A stretch of 64,000 nt of DNA from contig JBAIZL010000008.1 in the NCBI GenBank assembly GCA_036971475.1, positions 25,340,482 through 25,404,481 on the forward strand. The letters are read 5' to 3'. The first letter of the stretch is position 1, and every line of letters begins with the position of its first letter. This DNA is from Prosapia bicincta (lineage: Eukaryota > Arthropoda > Insecta > Hemiptera > Cercopidae). The translations under genes were made by a program, and so were the position numbers. This document shows positions 9,972 to 21,056 of the stretch, in pieces. Below the pieces are notes generated by a model that worked only from the letters and a program-made list of their open reading frames with translations, was not told the origin of the DNA and searched no databases.

Positions 9972-11708
9972 ATCCAGCCCTTTATTTCCTATCCAGACTT
10001 TAGTGTGTTCACAAAATTAAGTAAATAACACATTCCTTCACTGCCAACCATCTCACTGTTCAAATTGAGGCAAGTTATTTAGGTTATATTTTGTTATATA
10101 ATTGTTATGCAAATGTTATTCAATTGTTATGCATTGTCAATTTGACTAGAAAATAAGTTTAATTTCAGTTTTGTATTTTCGACTTTCAGCAGTCAGACAG
10201 ATTGAGGAAATGAGATGGTGCCCTACCTTGCTGACAGTAAAAAGGTGTCTTATTGATTATCTAATTCAATTAATTGATAAATCAAAAGGTTCTTCTACTT
10301 ATTAAGTTTTACGATATCATTCAGATTTCTCTTTCCCGAAGAAAAGAGCCACGTCCACTTAAAAATTTACCAATCTTACAAAACACATTTATCTACAGGC
10401 TGTCACAAATGGGTTAAAAGGTCTCTTTGGGTTTTTGATCCAAAGATTCTTCAGTTGTAGGTGTTTACCTAGTCCCTGATGTAAAACAAAGGCACACATC
10501 GCTGAAGCTTATTGAGTTCAGGAAAGTCTTATCTTCTTCTACCAAATATTTTAACACAGAATCCTCCTTAAGCAACTCTATCGAAATCAGTTGTACTAAC
10601 TCTATTGTACCATTGTAAATCTATTTGCTTTCAGTGAAAATGTTGATGTAGCACTTCCCAAACAGTACTTTGTGGAATTTTACGCTTGTAAGAAGCCTTA
10701 GTTGATGTTTTTGGACTAACAGCAAAGCTTTCTCTAACCTGCTTTGCAACAACATCACTAACTTCCAGATGACCAAAAATGTTTGGTGATTTCACATTAA
10801 GAACAAATAAACTAGTTACAACAAAAATTTTGTGTCAACTGTAAAATGTAGGCCTGTTAGGAAAGTCTTTTTCATATTCGGTATAAAATTTACTATTAAC
10901 ACTAGATGCTGGGATTAATTCATGAAACAATACAAGCTAATATTTTGGTTCTTTAAGAAAGCATTTTAAGGTTAGGATATCTAAAACATTTAACTTGGTC
11001 ACAAGATTCCATAGAGAGGCTTGTATTCAACACATTATTTGGATTTAAAAACGAGACTAAATTCTTTTCTAATCAATATATCAAAAAGTGCCTTGAAAAA
11101 GTTATATTTCCAGGTGATATACTTTGAAGTTTTAACTTGATAGGTTGGCTCTGTGGTCACGTTATAATTTTTGCAGTTTACTGAATTCCATAGGTACTAT
11201 CAATAGTGAAAATGTTTCAGTTGTTTTATATAAGACTTTTATTCTAAAGATAAATCTTTAATTTTTCATTCAAAATAAACTTCAACCTATCATTTTTTAG
11301 TGAAATACTGGATTCTAAATTACCAAACTAGAAATTGAAGAGGCACAATTGTACTTTTCAACTGCATAATTGATTTTTAGGTTGCAATTTATTCACCAGC
11401 ACAAATGATATAAAAAAATATTCCATGAAGAAATATTCACCAGCACAAATGAATAAATAGTTATTTTCCACTTTTAGGGTAGAATACTTTGAAATCTTGA
11501 TGTAATGAAATAATTCTATGGTTCAATATGAACCCGCAAAATGCTTCAAAAACGGATGTTGCATCCATCTTACAAAATATTGACTCAGTCAGACAGAATA
11601 AATGAGGAAAGAATGTTTTTATATTACAGGTAAATGCAATTTATTTTCTAATTCTTTTAAAAATATTTTAATTGGATGTTATAAATAAACATAAAATAAC
11701 TACATTAC
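9972..11708. other. Stretch downstream of CCDC102A exon 6
   Basis: The final CCDC102A coding exon would be expected in or beyond this stretch, but no minus-strand acidic C-terminal exon with a splice acceptor was recognised. A short direct repeat (AAATATTCACCAGCACAAATGA-like) sits at about 11390-11450. Confidence 0.35.
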
Positions 11709-11786
11709 CTTGTATGGAGATGTTCTCGTTGGACTTGTAAACTTTCTACTTGCTCCTGTAACTCATCATTTGTACGTTGTAATTTC
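11709..11786 (-). CDS. CCDC102A: CCDC102A coding exon 6
   Basis: Minus-strand exon between an acceptor TTTTTTTAG (ending 11787) and a donor AG|GTAATG (11708-11707). The first base completes the Arg codon begun in exon 5. It then reads KLQRTNDELQEQ and VESLQVQREHLHT, which continues the coiled coil as in vertebrate CCDC102A (remembered, not aligned by program). The exon ends two bases into a codon, so at least one more exon must follow. That exon was not found in the window. Together the six exons give 494 complete codons, against about 550 for human CCDC102A, so only the C-terminal 50 or so residues are missing. Confidence 0.88.
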
Positions 11787-13399
11787 CTAAAAAAAGAAAT
11801 CAGGATATTTAATTTGTCATTATAAGACTTTTTATAAATGACTTTTTTTGTTATACACTCTACAAAATAATATTAAACTTTACAACTAAATATCCATATT
11901 CTTAGTTCTAAACGCTGAATTAGTTTTTGCCAAATATAACAATATGAAAATTATTAATGTAAAATTATTAAATTTAAGGGAAGTATAAATGTCTATCAAC
12001 CGATATGCATATTATAGGAATGTTTAAGCATAAATTATACAAAATTTATAAATATCTATAAGTCATAGATTCATACATATCTCTGAATTTTTTTATAGGT
12101 TTATTATAGGTTTTAGTACAAGTAAGTTACAACCAAACATCTATACATTTTGACCAAATATAAATAAAATTATTTTTTTAATACACCTCACTCATGGACG
12201 AAAATATTTACAAGTGAAACAAGTCAAATGTGCCAAGCTCGAGCTGCATCTATGATTATACGTTAAATAGCTTCTTTCACATTTTCTGGCAAAGGAGAAA
12301 ACCCTGAAAATTTTATTTACATTTAATATACATTTGTTGGAGTTTGTAATGATGGAGAAAATCAAAATAATCTGATATGCTGCAATACAAAAAATATCAA
12401 TAAGAAGGAAGCACTTTCAAATGTACATGCTAAAATAATACTTGATTAACTTCCACCAATGTGCAGTAAGATTATTGTTATTCCTTCAGGTATTTTCATT
12501 TTTAAACTGTTCTTTAGACATTTTAAAGTGATCTGTTAATATGACTATTGTCACCTATTAGGAAATTATCGTGAATAATAAATAGGATTAGAATAGATAT
12601 GAAACACTGGGCGGGATTCAGGAAAGGATTCTGACATTACATATGTAAGATTTCCCACCTAAACTAGACACACTCTCTATCAGAGTCTAATAATTATACC
12701 CTTAAAGGGTAAAATAAGAACTTCAACCACTTCAAAATTACCAATTTTAAACAAATTCAAGACTTACATAATTTTAAATCATTTAAAATGTCATTTAAAT
12801 CTGATACTTTATAATGAATAGTTTCTTATATTCAGTGGCTTCGATAAAAAAATAAATAACACTTGATCAATGAAATCAACATTGATTGTAAGATAACTAC
12901 AGTTCAACTTCCATTTAATGTACACTTTTTAAAATTGATTTTAAAGTGCTCAAGTTTAATTTGAATATCATCAATGTATGGGAGTTTTGTTCTATTCATC
13001 ACAGTACCTTATGAACTTATAATTTACACCTTAACTTCATAATTATTAATCTAAATGTTCGAAATACTATTATTTATTCCAATAATGCTTAACAGATATG
13101 CTCTTGCTTTACATTTGTATAAAATGTATAAATAAAATATAAATTCAATAAGCTAGGAGTTGATAAAATCATTACTTTAATGTTTAATACACTCTGTATG
13201 ATATGCATATAAAACTTAATGAAATCTGTCACGTTCCTAAGTTAGGACATATACAAATAGAAGAATCAATATTACCTGAAGTTAATAAATGAAATGGGTA
13301 GATATGTCAAACAGTATAGTTTAAAATACAAAAAAAGATTTACCCTGGGTTTAAAACCAGTTTTTTGACATTATTGTGATCATATTGCAGTCATTACAA

Positions 13400-13400
<1 letters not shown>
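11787..13400. other. CCDC102A intron sequence
   Basis: AT-rich intron with no recognised gene or element apart from the (TA)n at 13403-13451 that opens the next foldback. Confidence 0.5.
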
Positions 13401-13451
<51 letters not shown>

Positions 13452-13454
<3 letters not shown>

Positions 13455-13690
13455 GTTAATATATTGCTATTGTAAGTAATTTTATCCACCATTAAGTGCA
13501 ATGATTTTACCTTGTATGATGAGGCGCCTTTCGGACACTTGACCATTGTTGAATCACTCACACATAAAAAAAGCCATGAGAGTGATTCGACAATGGTCAA
13601 GTGACCGAAAGGCGCCTCATCACACAAGGTAAAATCATTGCACTTAATGGTGGATAAAATTACTTACAATAGTAATATATTAACTTCATA
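13452..13690. repeat. Foldback, AGGCGCCT type (group D)
   Basis: Arms at about 13452-13558 and 13581-13690. The plus unit 13582-13623 is the cleanest of its group: stem I GTGAT/ATCAC, box TCGACAA, stem II GGTC-AAGT-GACC, GAA, self-complementary AGGCGCCT, C. The minus unit 13516-13557 has TCAACAA in the box. Confidence 0.88.
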
Positions 13691-13748
13691 AAGTCAGTGC
13701 AACGGAAAAACAATGGATAACGTAAAATATCAAGAATATATATATATT

Positions 13749-14588
13749 TAGGTTAGTTTTGGTTGGTAAAGATTATTTAGATTTTTTGGACTAGGAGACT
13801 GACAGACTTACCTTGGTAAGAGTCCACTCTGTAGTCTTGAAATAGAAACACATAAAAGCACTTAAACAATGATATATTTCAACCACACAGTGGTCTTTAT
13901 CAATCAAAGAGAAAACACAAAAAGAAATATGAGAGAATGAAATAAAATAATTATAAATTGTAATCACAAATTGTGTAGAGTAGAAATCAGATGTCACAGA
14001 TTAAAGATATATATTGTTTCCATGAGCATATGAGTGATTATAGTTTATATAAGTCTGTCAGGGGAAAAGAGATTGGAGACATCTGAGGCTATTAGAGGAA
14101 AAAAAAAAAAAAAAAAAAGTTATTAGGTACAAAGTTATTTTCGAGTTTCTGTTTTCTTATTATGTTATTATTTTAAACCAATTTGTTTTTAAACAAATTT
14201 GTTTAAACCAGTTTTGTTTTTAAACCAGTTTTTTTTTCTCCCTCTAATAGCCTCAGATGTCTCCAATCTCTTTTCCCCTGACAGACTTATATAAACTATA
14301 ATCACTCATATGCTCATGGAAACAATATATATCTTTAATCTGTGACATCTGATTTCTACTCTACACAATCTGTGATTACAATTTATAATTATTTTATTTC
14401 ATTCTCTCATATTTCTTTTTGTGTTTTCTCTTTAATTGATAAAGACCACTGTGTGGTTGAAATATATCATTGTTTAAGTGCTTTTATGTGTTTCTATTTC
14501 AAGACTCCAGAGTGGACTCTTACCAAGGTAAGTCTGTCAGTCTCCTAGTCCAAAAAATCTAAATAACCTTCACCAACCAAAACTATAT
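13749..14588. repeat. Giant foldback, group C, about 350-bp arms
   Basis: The left arm (13749-14100) and right arm (14235-14588) are near-perfect complements around a loop of about 135 bp containing poly-A and AAACCAGTTTT-like runs. Mirrored 68-codon open frames occur in the two arms only because the arms are the same sequence. The hammerhead-like units (minus at about 13868-13905, plus at about 14436-14470, boxes TTGATAA) are of the U3-A8 class. The Penelope reading frame begins only a few bases beyond the right arm. Confidence 0.9.
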
Positions 14589-14592
14589 ATAT

Positions 14593-15786
14593 AACATACC
14601 ATTGAAGGACACATATAAAATAATACATGATAAATTAAATTTAAATTTAAAAGACAAAGAAGAAATTCATGAAATAATAAATACCGTAAAAATAATAATA
14701 GAACAAAATTATTTTACATATAATCAAAAAATATATAAACAAATGGATGGTTTGGTGATGGGTTCTCCATTATCATCTATAATCTCCGAAATATTTTTAC
14801 AAAATTTAGACAATGACATAATTGAAATCATAAGTAAATATGACAAAAATGGAATTTGGTACAGATATGTAGATGACGGAATTTATATTTTTACAAATAA
14901 TGGCATAAATTTAGATTTAATGATTGAAGAAATAAACAACTTGCATCACAATATAAAATTTTCCCACGAAATTGAATGTAACAACACACTTAATTACCTT
15001 GATATTACAATATATAACCAGATTGACAAATTAGATTATGCAATATATAGAAAACCCATGATTACTGATAATATTATACCAAACCATTCCAATCATCCAT
15101 ATAATCAAAAGATGGCATGCTTTTACAACCTATTGTATAAAATACCATTAAATAAACAAAATAGACAAAATGAATTAAACATAATATATCAATTAGCTTC
15201 AGTAAACGGTTATAAAAGGAAGACTATAGATAAATTGAATAGTAACGTTCAGAATAAATTACTAAATTATAACAGACAAATTATAAGTAAAAATGAAACA
15301 AAATGGACTAAATTTATTTACACGGGTTATGAAATTAAATCACTTAAAAAGTTGTTTAAAAATACTAATATTAAATTTGCGTTTTATACAAACAATACAA
15401 TCAATTATCTTATTTTGAATCAAAGTAATTACATTAGTAAATTGGATTTATGTGGGATATATAGTATAAATTGCCAAGATTGCAATAAAAATTATGTAGG
15501 TCAAACGAAAAAGAAAATAAAGGATCGCTACAAGGAACATCTCAATGTGTATATAAAACCAGATATATATAAATCGAATATGGCTACTCATTGTATTACA
15601 AATAACCATAGTTTTCCAGACATACAAAATATGAATTTAATCAAACATATTAATAAAGGTTTGAAAATGAATGTTGTGGAAAACCTATATATCTACAAAT
15701 ATAAACTAAATAACATACTCATTAAAGAACAGTCCCAACTTAAATTCAAACACAACACAATTTTTCATGTTTTGGATAGAATTTAA
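14593..15786 (+). CDS. Penelope-like reverse transcriptase and GIY-YIG endonuclease, 5'-truncated
   Basis: An uninterrupted frame of almost 400 codons. It enters in the reverse transcriptase domain at NIPLKDTY, so the usual start, N-terminal region and first RT motifs are missing. GLVMGSPLSSIISEIF (about 14750-14805) is the conserved RT block, followed by the catalytic RYVDDGIYIF (about 14862-14892). NTLNYLDITI follows. The GIY-YIG nuclease begins at CGIYSINCQDCNKNYVG (about 15450-15500), with KDRYKEHL after it. The combination is diagnostic of EN-positive Penelope-like retroelements. The copy starts next to a short TA tract, which fits truncation during target-primed reverse transcription. 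No ATG near the left edge is needed. The lack of stops suggests a fairly recent insertion. Confidence 0.93.
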   Translation, partial: NIPLKDTYKIIHDKLNLNLKDKEEIHEIINTVKIIIEQNYFTYNQKIYKQMDGLVMGSPLSSIISEIFLQNLDNDIIEIISKYDKNGIWYRYVDDGIYIFTNNGINLDLMIEEINNLHHNIKFSHEIECNNTLNYLDITIYNQIDKLDYAIYRKPMITDNIIPNHSNHPYNQKMACFYNLLYKIPLNKQNRQNELNIIYQLASVNGYKRKTIDKLNSNVQNKLLNYNRQIISKNETKWTKFIYTGYEIKSLKKLFKNTNIKFAFYTNNTINYLILNQSNYISKLDLCGIYSINCQDCNKNYVGQTKKKIKDRYKEHLNVYIKPDIYKSNMATHCITNNHSFPDIQNMNLIKHINKGLKMNVVENLYIYKYKLNNILIKEQSQLKFKHNTIFHVLDRI

Positions 15787-15915
15787 GATTTTATTAAACA
15801 GATAGTTCATTTAATGTAAAACAAATAGATTAAAGGCATAAAGTTATCAGTGATTTATGTACATAGTGCAATCAAATAGAGTAATGTTTGAATAGTTTTA
15901 TAAATCATGTTAGTA

Positions 15916-15960
15916 GACTTTGAGAATGCTGGAACTGTACGGCAGCGAAAAGCTTCAGCA
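15916..15960 (+). ncRNA. Hammerhead-like unit downstream of Penelope ORF, U3-A8 class
   Basis: Box TTGAGAA (15920-15926), extra T, stem II GCTG pairing CAGC, GAA 15947-15949, self-complementary AAGCTT 15950-15955, C15956. Core positions 3 and 8 are U and A rather than C and G. Stem I is only about 2 bp. Its place 130 bp after the Penelope stop codon matches the 3' position of the unit at 18110. Confidence 0.55.
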
Positions 15961-16052
15961 AAATTGTAAATGCTAAATGAAATACATCTTGATTATGAAA
16001 ATTTTGAAGTTATTAAATAATTATAATAAATCAAGAAAAAATAATCATCTTT

Positions 16053-16125
<73 letters not shown>

Positions 16126-16126
<1 letters not shown>

Positions 16127-16190
16127 TTGATATTTAATATTATCCATTGTTTTTCCGTTGCACTGACTTTATGAAGTTACTCAAAAATAG

Positions 16191-16236
<46 letters not shown>

Positions 16237-16642
16237 TTGATATTTAACGTTATCCATTGTTTTTCCGTTGCACTGACTTTATGAAGTTAATATATTACTA
16301 TTGTAAGTAATTTTATCCACCATTAAGTGCAATAATTTTACCTTGAGTGATGAGGCACCTTTCGGTCAATTGACCATTGTCGAATCACTCAAGTGAGTCA
16401 ACAACTTAATGAATTTACAAACAACATATACAGAAGACATACTATACAGAAACCTCATACACACAGATCAAGAAATAGTGCGCGTAACTTCAACAAACAC
16501 CGGCTTCACGGACGTAGCATCCACAGCAGAGAACAATCAGTGATTCGACAATGGTCAAAGACCGAAAGGTGCCTCATCACTCAAGGTAAAATTATTGCAC
16601 TTAACGGTGGATAAAATTACTCAAAAATAGTAATATATTAAC

Positions 16643-16650
<8 letters not shown>
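16126..16650. repeat. Foldback, AGGCGCCT type (group D), with unique loop
   Basis: Arms 16270-16390 and 16530-16650, preceded by a second copy of the CCGTTGCACTGAC end segment at 16126-16185 and by two (TA)n tracts. Hammerhead-like units lie at 16347-16388 (minus) and 16540-16580 (plus). Both have box TCGACAA and stem III AGGTGCCT. The 139-bp loop (16391-16529) is not repeated elsewhere in the window. Confidence 0.88.
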
Positions 16651-16703
<53 letters not shown>

Positions 16704-16722
16704 AATATTGAAGTAAACTCTA

Positions 16723-16920
<198 letters not shown>

Positions 16921-17109
16921 CTATAAAATTCAAACTTAAGAACTTAGCAAAGATTAAATTATAAGAAACAGAAATATTAATTTTATCGAAAGAAAGTGTT
17001 AATTTTTTCTGAAGGAATTTAATGGAATGATCTAGAAACTTGAATTTATGAAAACAATTTTTTTTATCTGAACGTTTTAAATTTACACATTATCATACTC
17101 ATACACATA

Positions 17110-18032
17110 CATATCAAATAATAATGGTTTAAATATTGACAAAATATTAAAATGTATAAATAATATACACGAAAATATAAAATTTACTCATGAATTTGAA
17201 TCAACAAAATAAACTAAATTATTTAGATATTACAATTACTAGAAATAATGAATCATTTGAATATAATATATACATAGAAAACCAACGCAGACAAATCAAA
17301 TAATACCTAATTATTCAAATCATCCATTCAACTAAAAAATGGCAGCGCTTTATAATTTACTACATAGAATGCACAAAATACCAATGAACTTAAATGATCA
17401 AATAAAAGAGAAAATATAATATATGAAATTGGTTTAAAAATGGATACAAAAGAAAAACTATAGATAAATTAAATAATAACATAATAAGAAAACAGAAACT
17501 CAAAAATAACTTTGTACCTAATAAGAGAGAAAATATTTGGACATCTTTTACATTCACTGATAACGAAATAAATAAAATTACAAGATTATTTAAAGAAACA
17601 AATTTACAAATTACATATAAAACTGATAATAAAATTAAAAATTTAATAAACAATAACAAAAATCAAAATAATATGGACGAAAGAAATGGAGTATATAATA
17701 TAAAATGTCAAACTTGTAATAAATTATATGTATGACAAACAAAAAAGAAATTAAAAGAAAGATACAAAGAACATTTAAACGCTTATATCAAACCAAACAT
17801 ATACAAATCAAATTTAGCTACGCATTGTATTAATAATGGGCACAAGTTTTCGGAAATAGAAAATATGAAATTAATAAAAGAATTAAATAAAGGATTAAAA
17901 ATGAATATATTTGAAACATTGGAAATTTATAAGCATAAAGTTAAAGACAAATTAATTGATGCACAAATTCAAGTGATATCAAGGCACCAAACTATTTATA
18001 AGGTCATTGATGTTATAGAAAAAATTACATAA
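17110..18032 (+). pseudogene. Penelope-like element, decayed RT/GIY-YIG copy
   Basis: Plus-strand remnant related to the intact copy at 14593. It starts in NNGLNIDKILKCINNIHENI (about 17125), has stops and frameshifts at about 17200-17450, then reads NGYKRKTIDKLNNN and a GIY-YIG region beginning NGVYNIKCQTCNKLYV at about 17682. The Gly of the YVGQT motif is replaced by a TGA stop. KERYKEHLNAYIKPNIYKS and the C-terminus to TAA 18030-18032 follow. A canonical hammerhead lies 80 bp downstream, giving the same order as at 14593-15960. Confidence 0.88.
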
Positions 18033-18109
18033 AGTACAATACTTATAAACATATGGTCGTTTGTAGCACATATGATTTAATTTTGTAAAAATATTTTATT
18101 AGATAATTA

Positions 18110-18157
18110 TATTCCTGAAGATGCTGGTACTATTTTATCGGCGAAAAGCTTTGAATA
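18110..18157 (+). ncRNA. Hammerhead ribozyme motif at Penelope 3' end
   Basis: Stem I TATTC (18110-18114), box CTGAAGA 18115-18121, extra T, stem II GCTG (18123-18126) pairing CGGC (18139-18142) with one G-U, GAA 18143-18145, self-complementary AAGCTT 18146-18151, cleavage base T18152, GAATA 18153-18157 closing a 5-bp stem I. All core residues are canonical. It follows the Penelope GIY-YIG stop by 80 bp, directly linking this ribozyme type to the retroelement. Confidence 0.8.
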
Positions 18158-18193
18158 AATATATTCATTAAAAGTATTCTTGTTTTTGAAATA

Positions 18194-18243
<50 letters not shown>

Positions 18244-18253
<10 letters not shown>

Positions 18254-18515
18254 CATTATCCATTGTTTTTCCGTTGCACTGATTTTATGAAGTTTATATA
18301 TTACTAATGTAAGTAATTTTATCCACCATTAAGTGCAATGATTTTACCTTGAGTGATGAGGTGCCTTTCGGTCACTTGACCATTGTCGAATCACATACAT
18401 TGAGTGTGATTCGACAATGGTCAAGTGACCGAAAGGCGCCTCATCACTCAAGGTAAAATCATTGCACTTAATGGTGGATAAAATTACTTACAATAGTAAT
18501 ATATTAACTTCATAT
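18244..18515. repeat. Foldback, AGGCGCCT type (group D)
   Basis: Arms of about 110-150 bp around a 12-bp spacer near 18400. Units at 18352-18394 (minus, stem III AGGTGCCT relative to the plus sequence) and 18406-18446 (plus, AGGCGCCT) both have box TCGACAA and perfect GTGAT/ATCAC stem I. (TA)n tracts lie on both sides. Confidence 0.9.
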
Positions 18516-18539
18516 ATATATATATATATATCACAGTAT

Positions 18540-18866
18540 CCACTGTGAGGATTGACAAAGACCACTGTGTGGTTGAAATATATCATTGTTTAAGTGCTTT
18601 TATGTGTTTCTATCTCAAGACTACAGTGTGGACTCTTACCAAGGTAAGTCTGTCAGTCTCCTAGTCCAAAAAATGTAAATAATATTTACCAACCAAAACT
18701 AACCTATAAATATATATATATTTTGTGTTTTCTCTTCGATTGACAAAGATTACTGTGTGGTTGAAATATATCATTGTTTAAGTGCTTTTATGTGTTTCTA
18801 TTTAAAGACTACAGAGTGGACTCTTACCAAGGTAAGTCTGTCAGTCTCCTAGTCCAAAAATTCTAA
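18540..18866 (+). repeat. Two tandem single arms of group C
   Basis: Two plus-strand copies of the group C arm (18548-18690 and about 18722-18866) in direct orientation, separated by a short TA run. Each holds TTGACAAAGA followed by the CACTGTGTGG stem II. They show that arms also occur singly and in tandem, not only as palindromes. Confidence 0.85.
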
Positions 18867-18867
18867 A

Positions 18868-18919
<52 letters not shown>

Positions 18920-18921
<2 letters not shown>

Positions 18922-19035
18922 TATTATTGTTGTGATTCGACAATGGTCAAATGGTCAAGTGACCGAAAGATGCATCAACTCATAACGTAAAATAATTGCA
19001 CTTAGTGGTGGCATAATTGTTTACAACAATAATAA
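18920..19035 (+). repeat. Single arm of group D, rearranged
   Basis: Single plus-strand arm. ATGGTCA is duplicated inside stem II (18941-18955) and stem III reads AGATGCAT, so the fold is broken. Confidence 0.75.
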
Positions 19036-19993
<958 letters not shown>

Positions 19994-20980
19994 CTAAAAA
20001 AGTAATTTAATAATTTCTAAAAATTTATATTAGAAAAATGTCTTAAGAAAAATTAAAAAGTATTTCTCAATATTTTATGTTTTATATCAGATCCAACATG
20101 TTTCTTATAACAGTAAAAAGTTTATCAGTATGGCAATAATATATTAAGTATATCTTATCAAGACGTGCAGTATAGATTATTATTAAATTATGATCTTTTA
20201 TTCCTCTTAAAATAATTAAAACACTATTAATTGATAATGAAACAGATATTAATATATCACATGAAGGAGAGTTACATTATTTATGTGATACAGGAAATGG
20301 CTGTATTTTTAAACTGCCGTAAGATCACAGTTGATGGTCTCTAAAAGGAATATCCATATTACAAAAGAAATTCTTATCCAATTTGTTAATTTACATTTGA
20401 ATAACTTGATTATTCAAATATTTGATTACATCACAGTATTAATGCAAATATTTAAGTATGTATTTAAATATATATATCAAGTATTCAACACATCATAGCA
20501 GTATTATTCCTTTTAAAATATTTATAAGTTAGTCTTCACAGAACAGTAGCTGCTGTATAATATTTATATTCAATCTGATAATTAACTATTTATTAGACAA
20601 ATAAGATTTCTGTTTCTGTTAGAATAACACTGAAAAAATTTTAAACAGATTGTTTTCAAAAAGAATGTTGTAAGAACTTGGCTAGTTTCTCAATGTTCAC
20701 TGGCTTTCATACGCTTGATGTGGTATAATCATTAATTTTTTAAAATTAACTATATTTTTTAATATAAATCTGTTGTTAAGGTTTGTAGCTTTGTAATTAT
20801 TAATTATTAAATTCCTTGTATTAGCTCCCACTCTCCTGTTATATATCTTGTACAAATTTCAATTGTTAATAAAATATGTTTTTATTCATCCAATCAAGTT
20901 CAAATATATTTTATTTAACTTATGGCAGATAACAATTGATGTTAATACAGATTTTTTCAATAATTAAATTATAAAATTTT
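19994..20980. other. CCDC102A intron, nothing recognised
   Basis: AT-rich intron without identifiable element. Confidence 0.45.
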
Positions 20981-21056
20981 GGGAAGTTTAGGTCAGATTC
21001 GAACTGAGTATCTTTGTGTTCGAAGTCTAGCGCTTTGTCACTGAGGCAATTTCCCC
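20981..21056 (-). repeat. tRNA-like relic (SINE head or tRNA pseudogene)
   Basis: Minus-strand sequence of 76 nt. The 5' GGGGAAA can pair in part with a terminal TTCCC. A T-arm-like hairpin TCAG-TTCGAAT-CTGA contains a box B match. The D-arm region (TTGCCTCAGTGACAAAGC) fits box A poorly, so a functional tRNA is unlikely. Confidence 0.45.

Noticed and set aside
13791..14548. Two nearly identical 68-codon frames on opposite strands
   Set aside because: They are mirror images within the arms of one palindrome, not separate genes.
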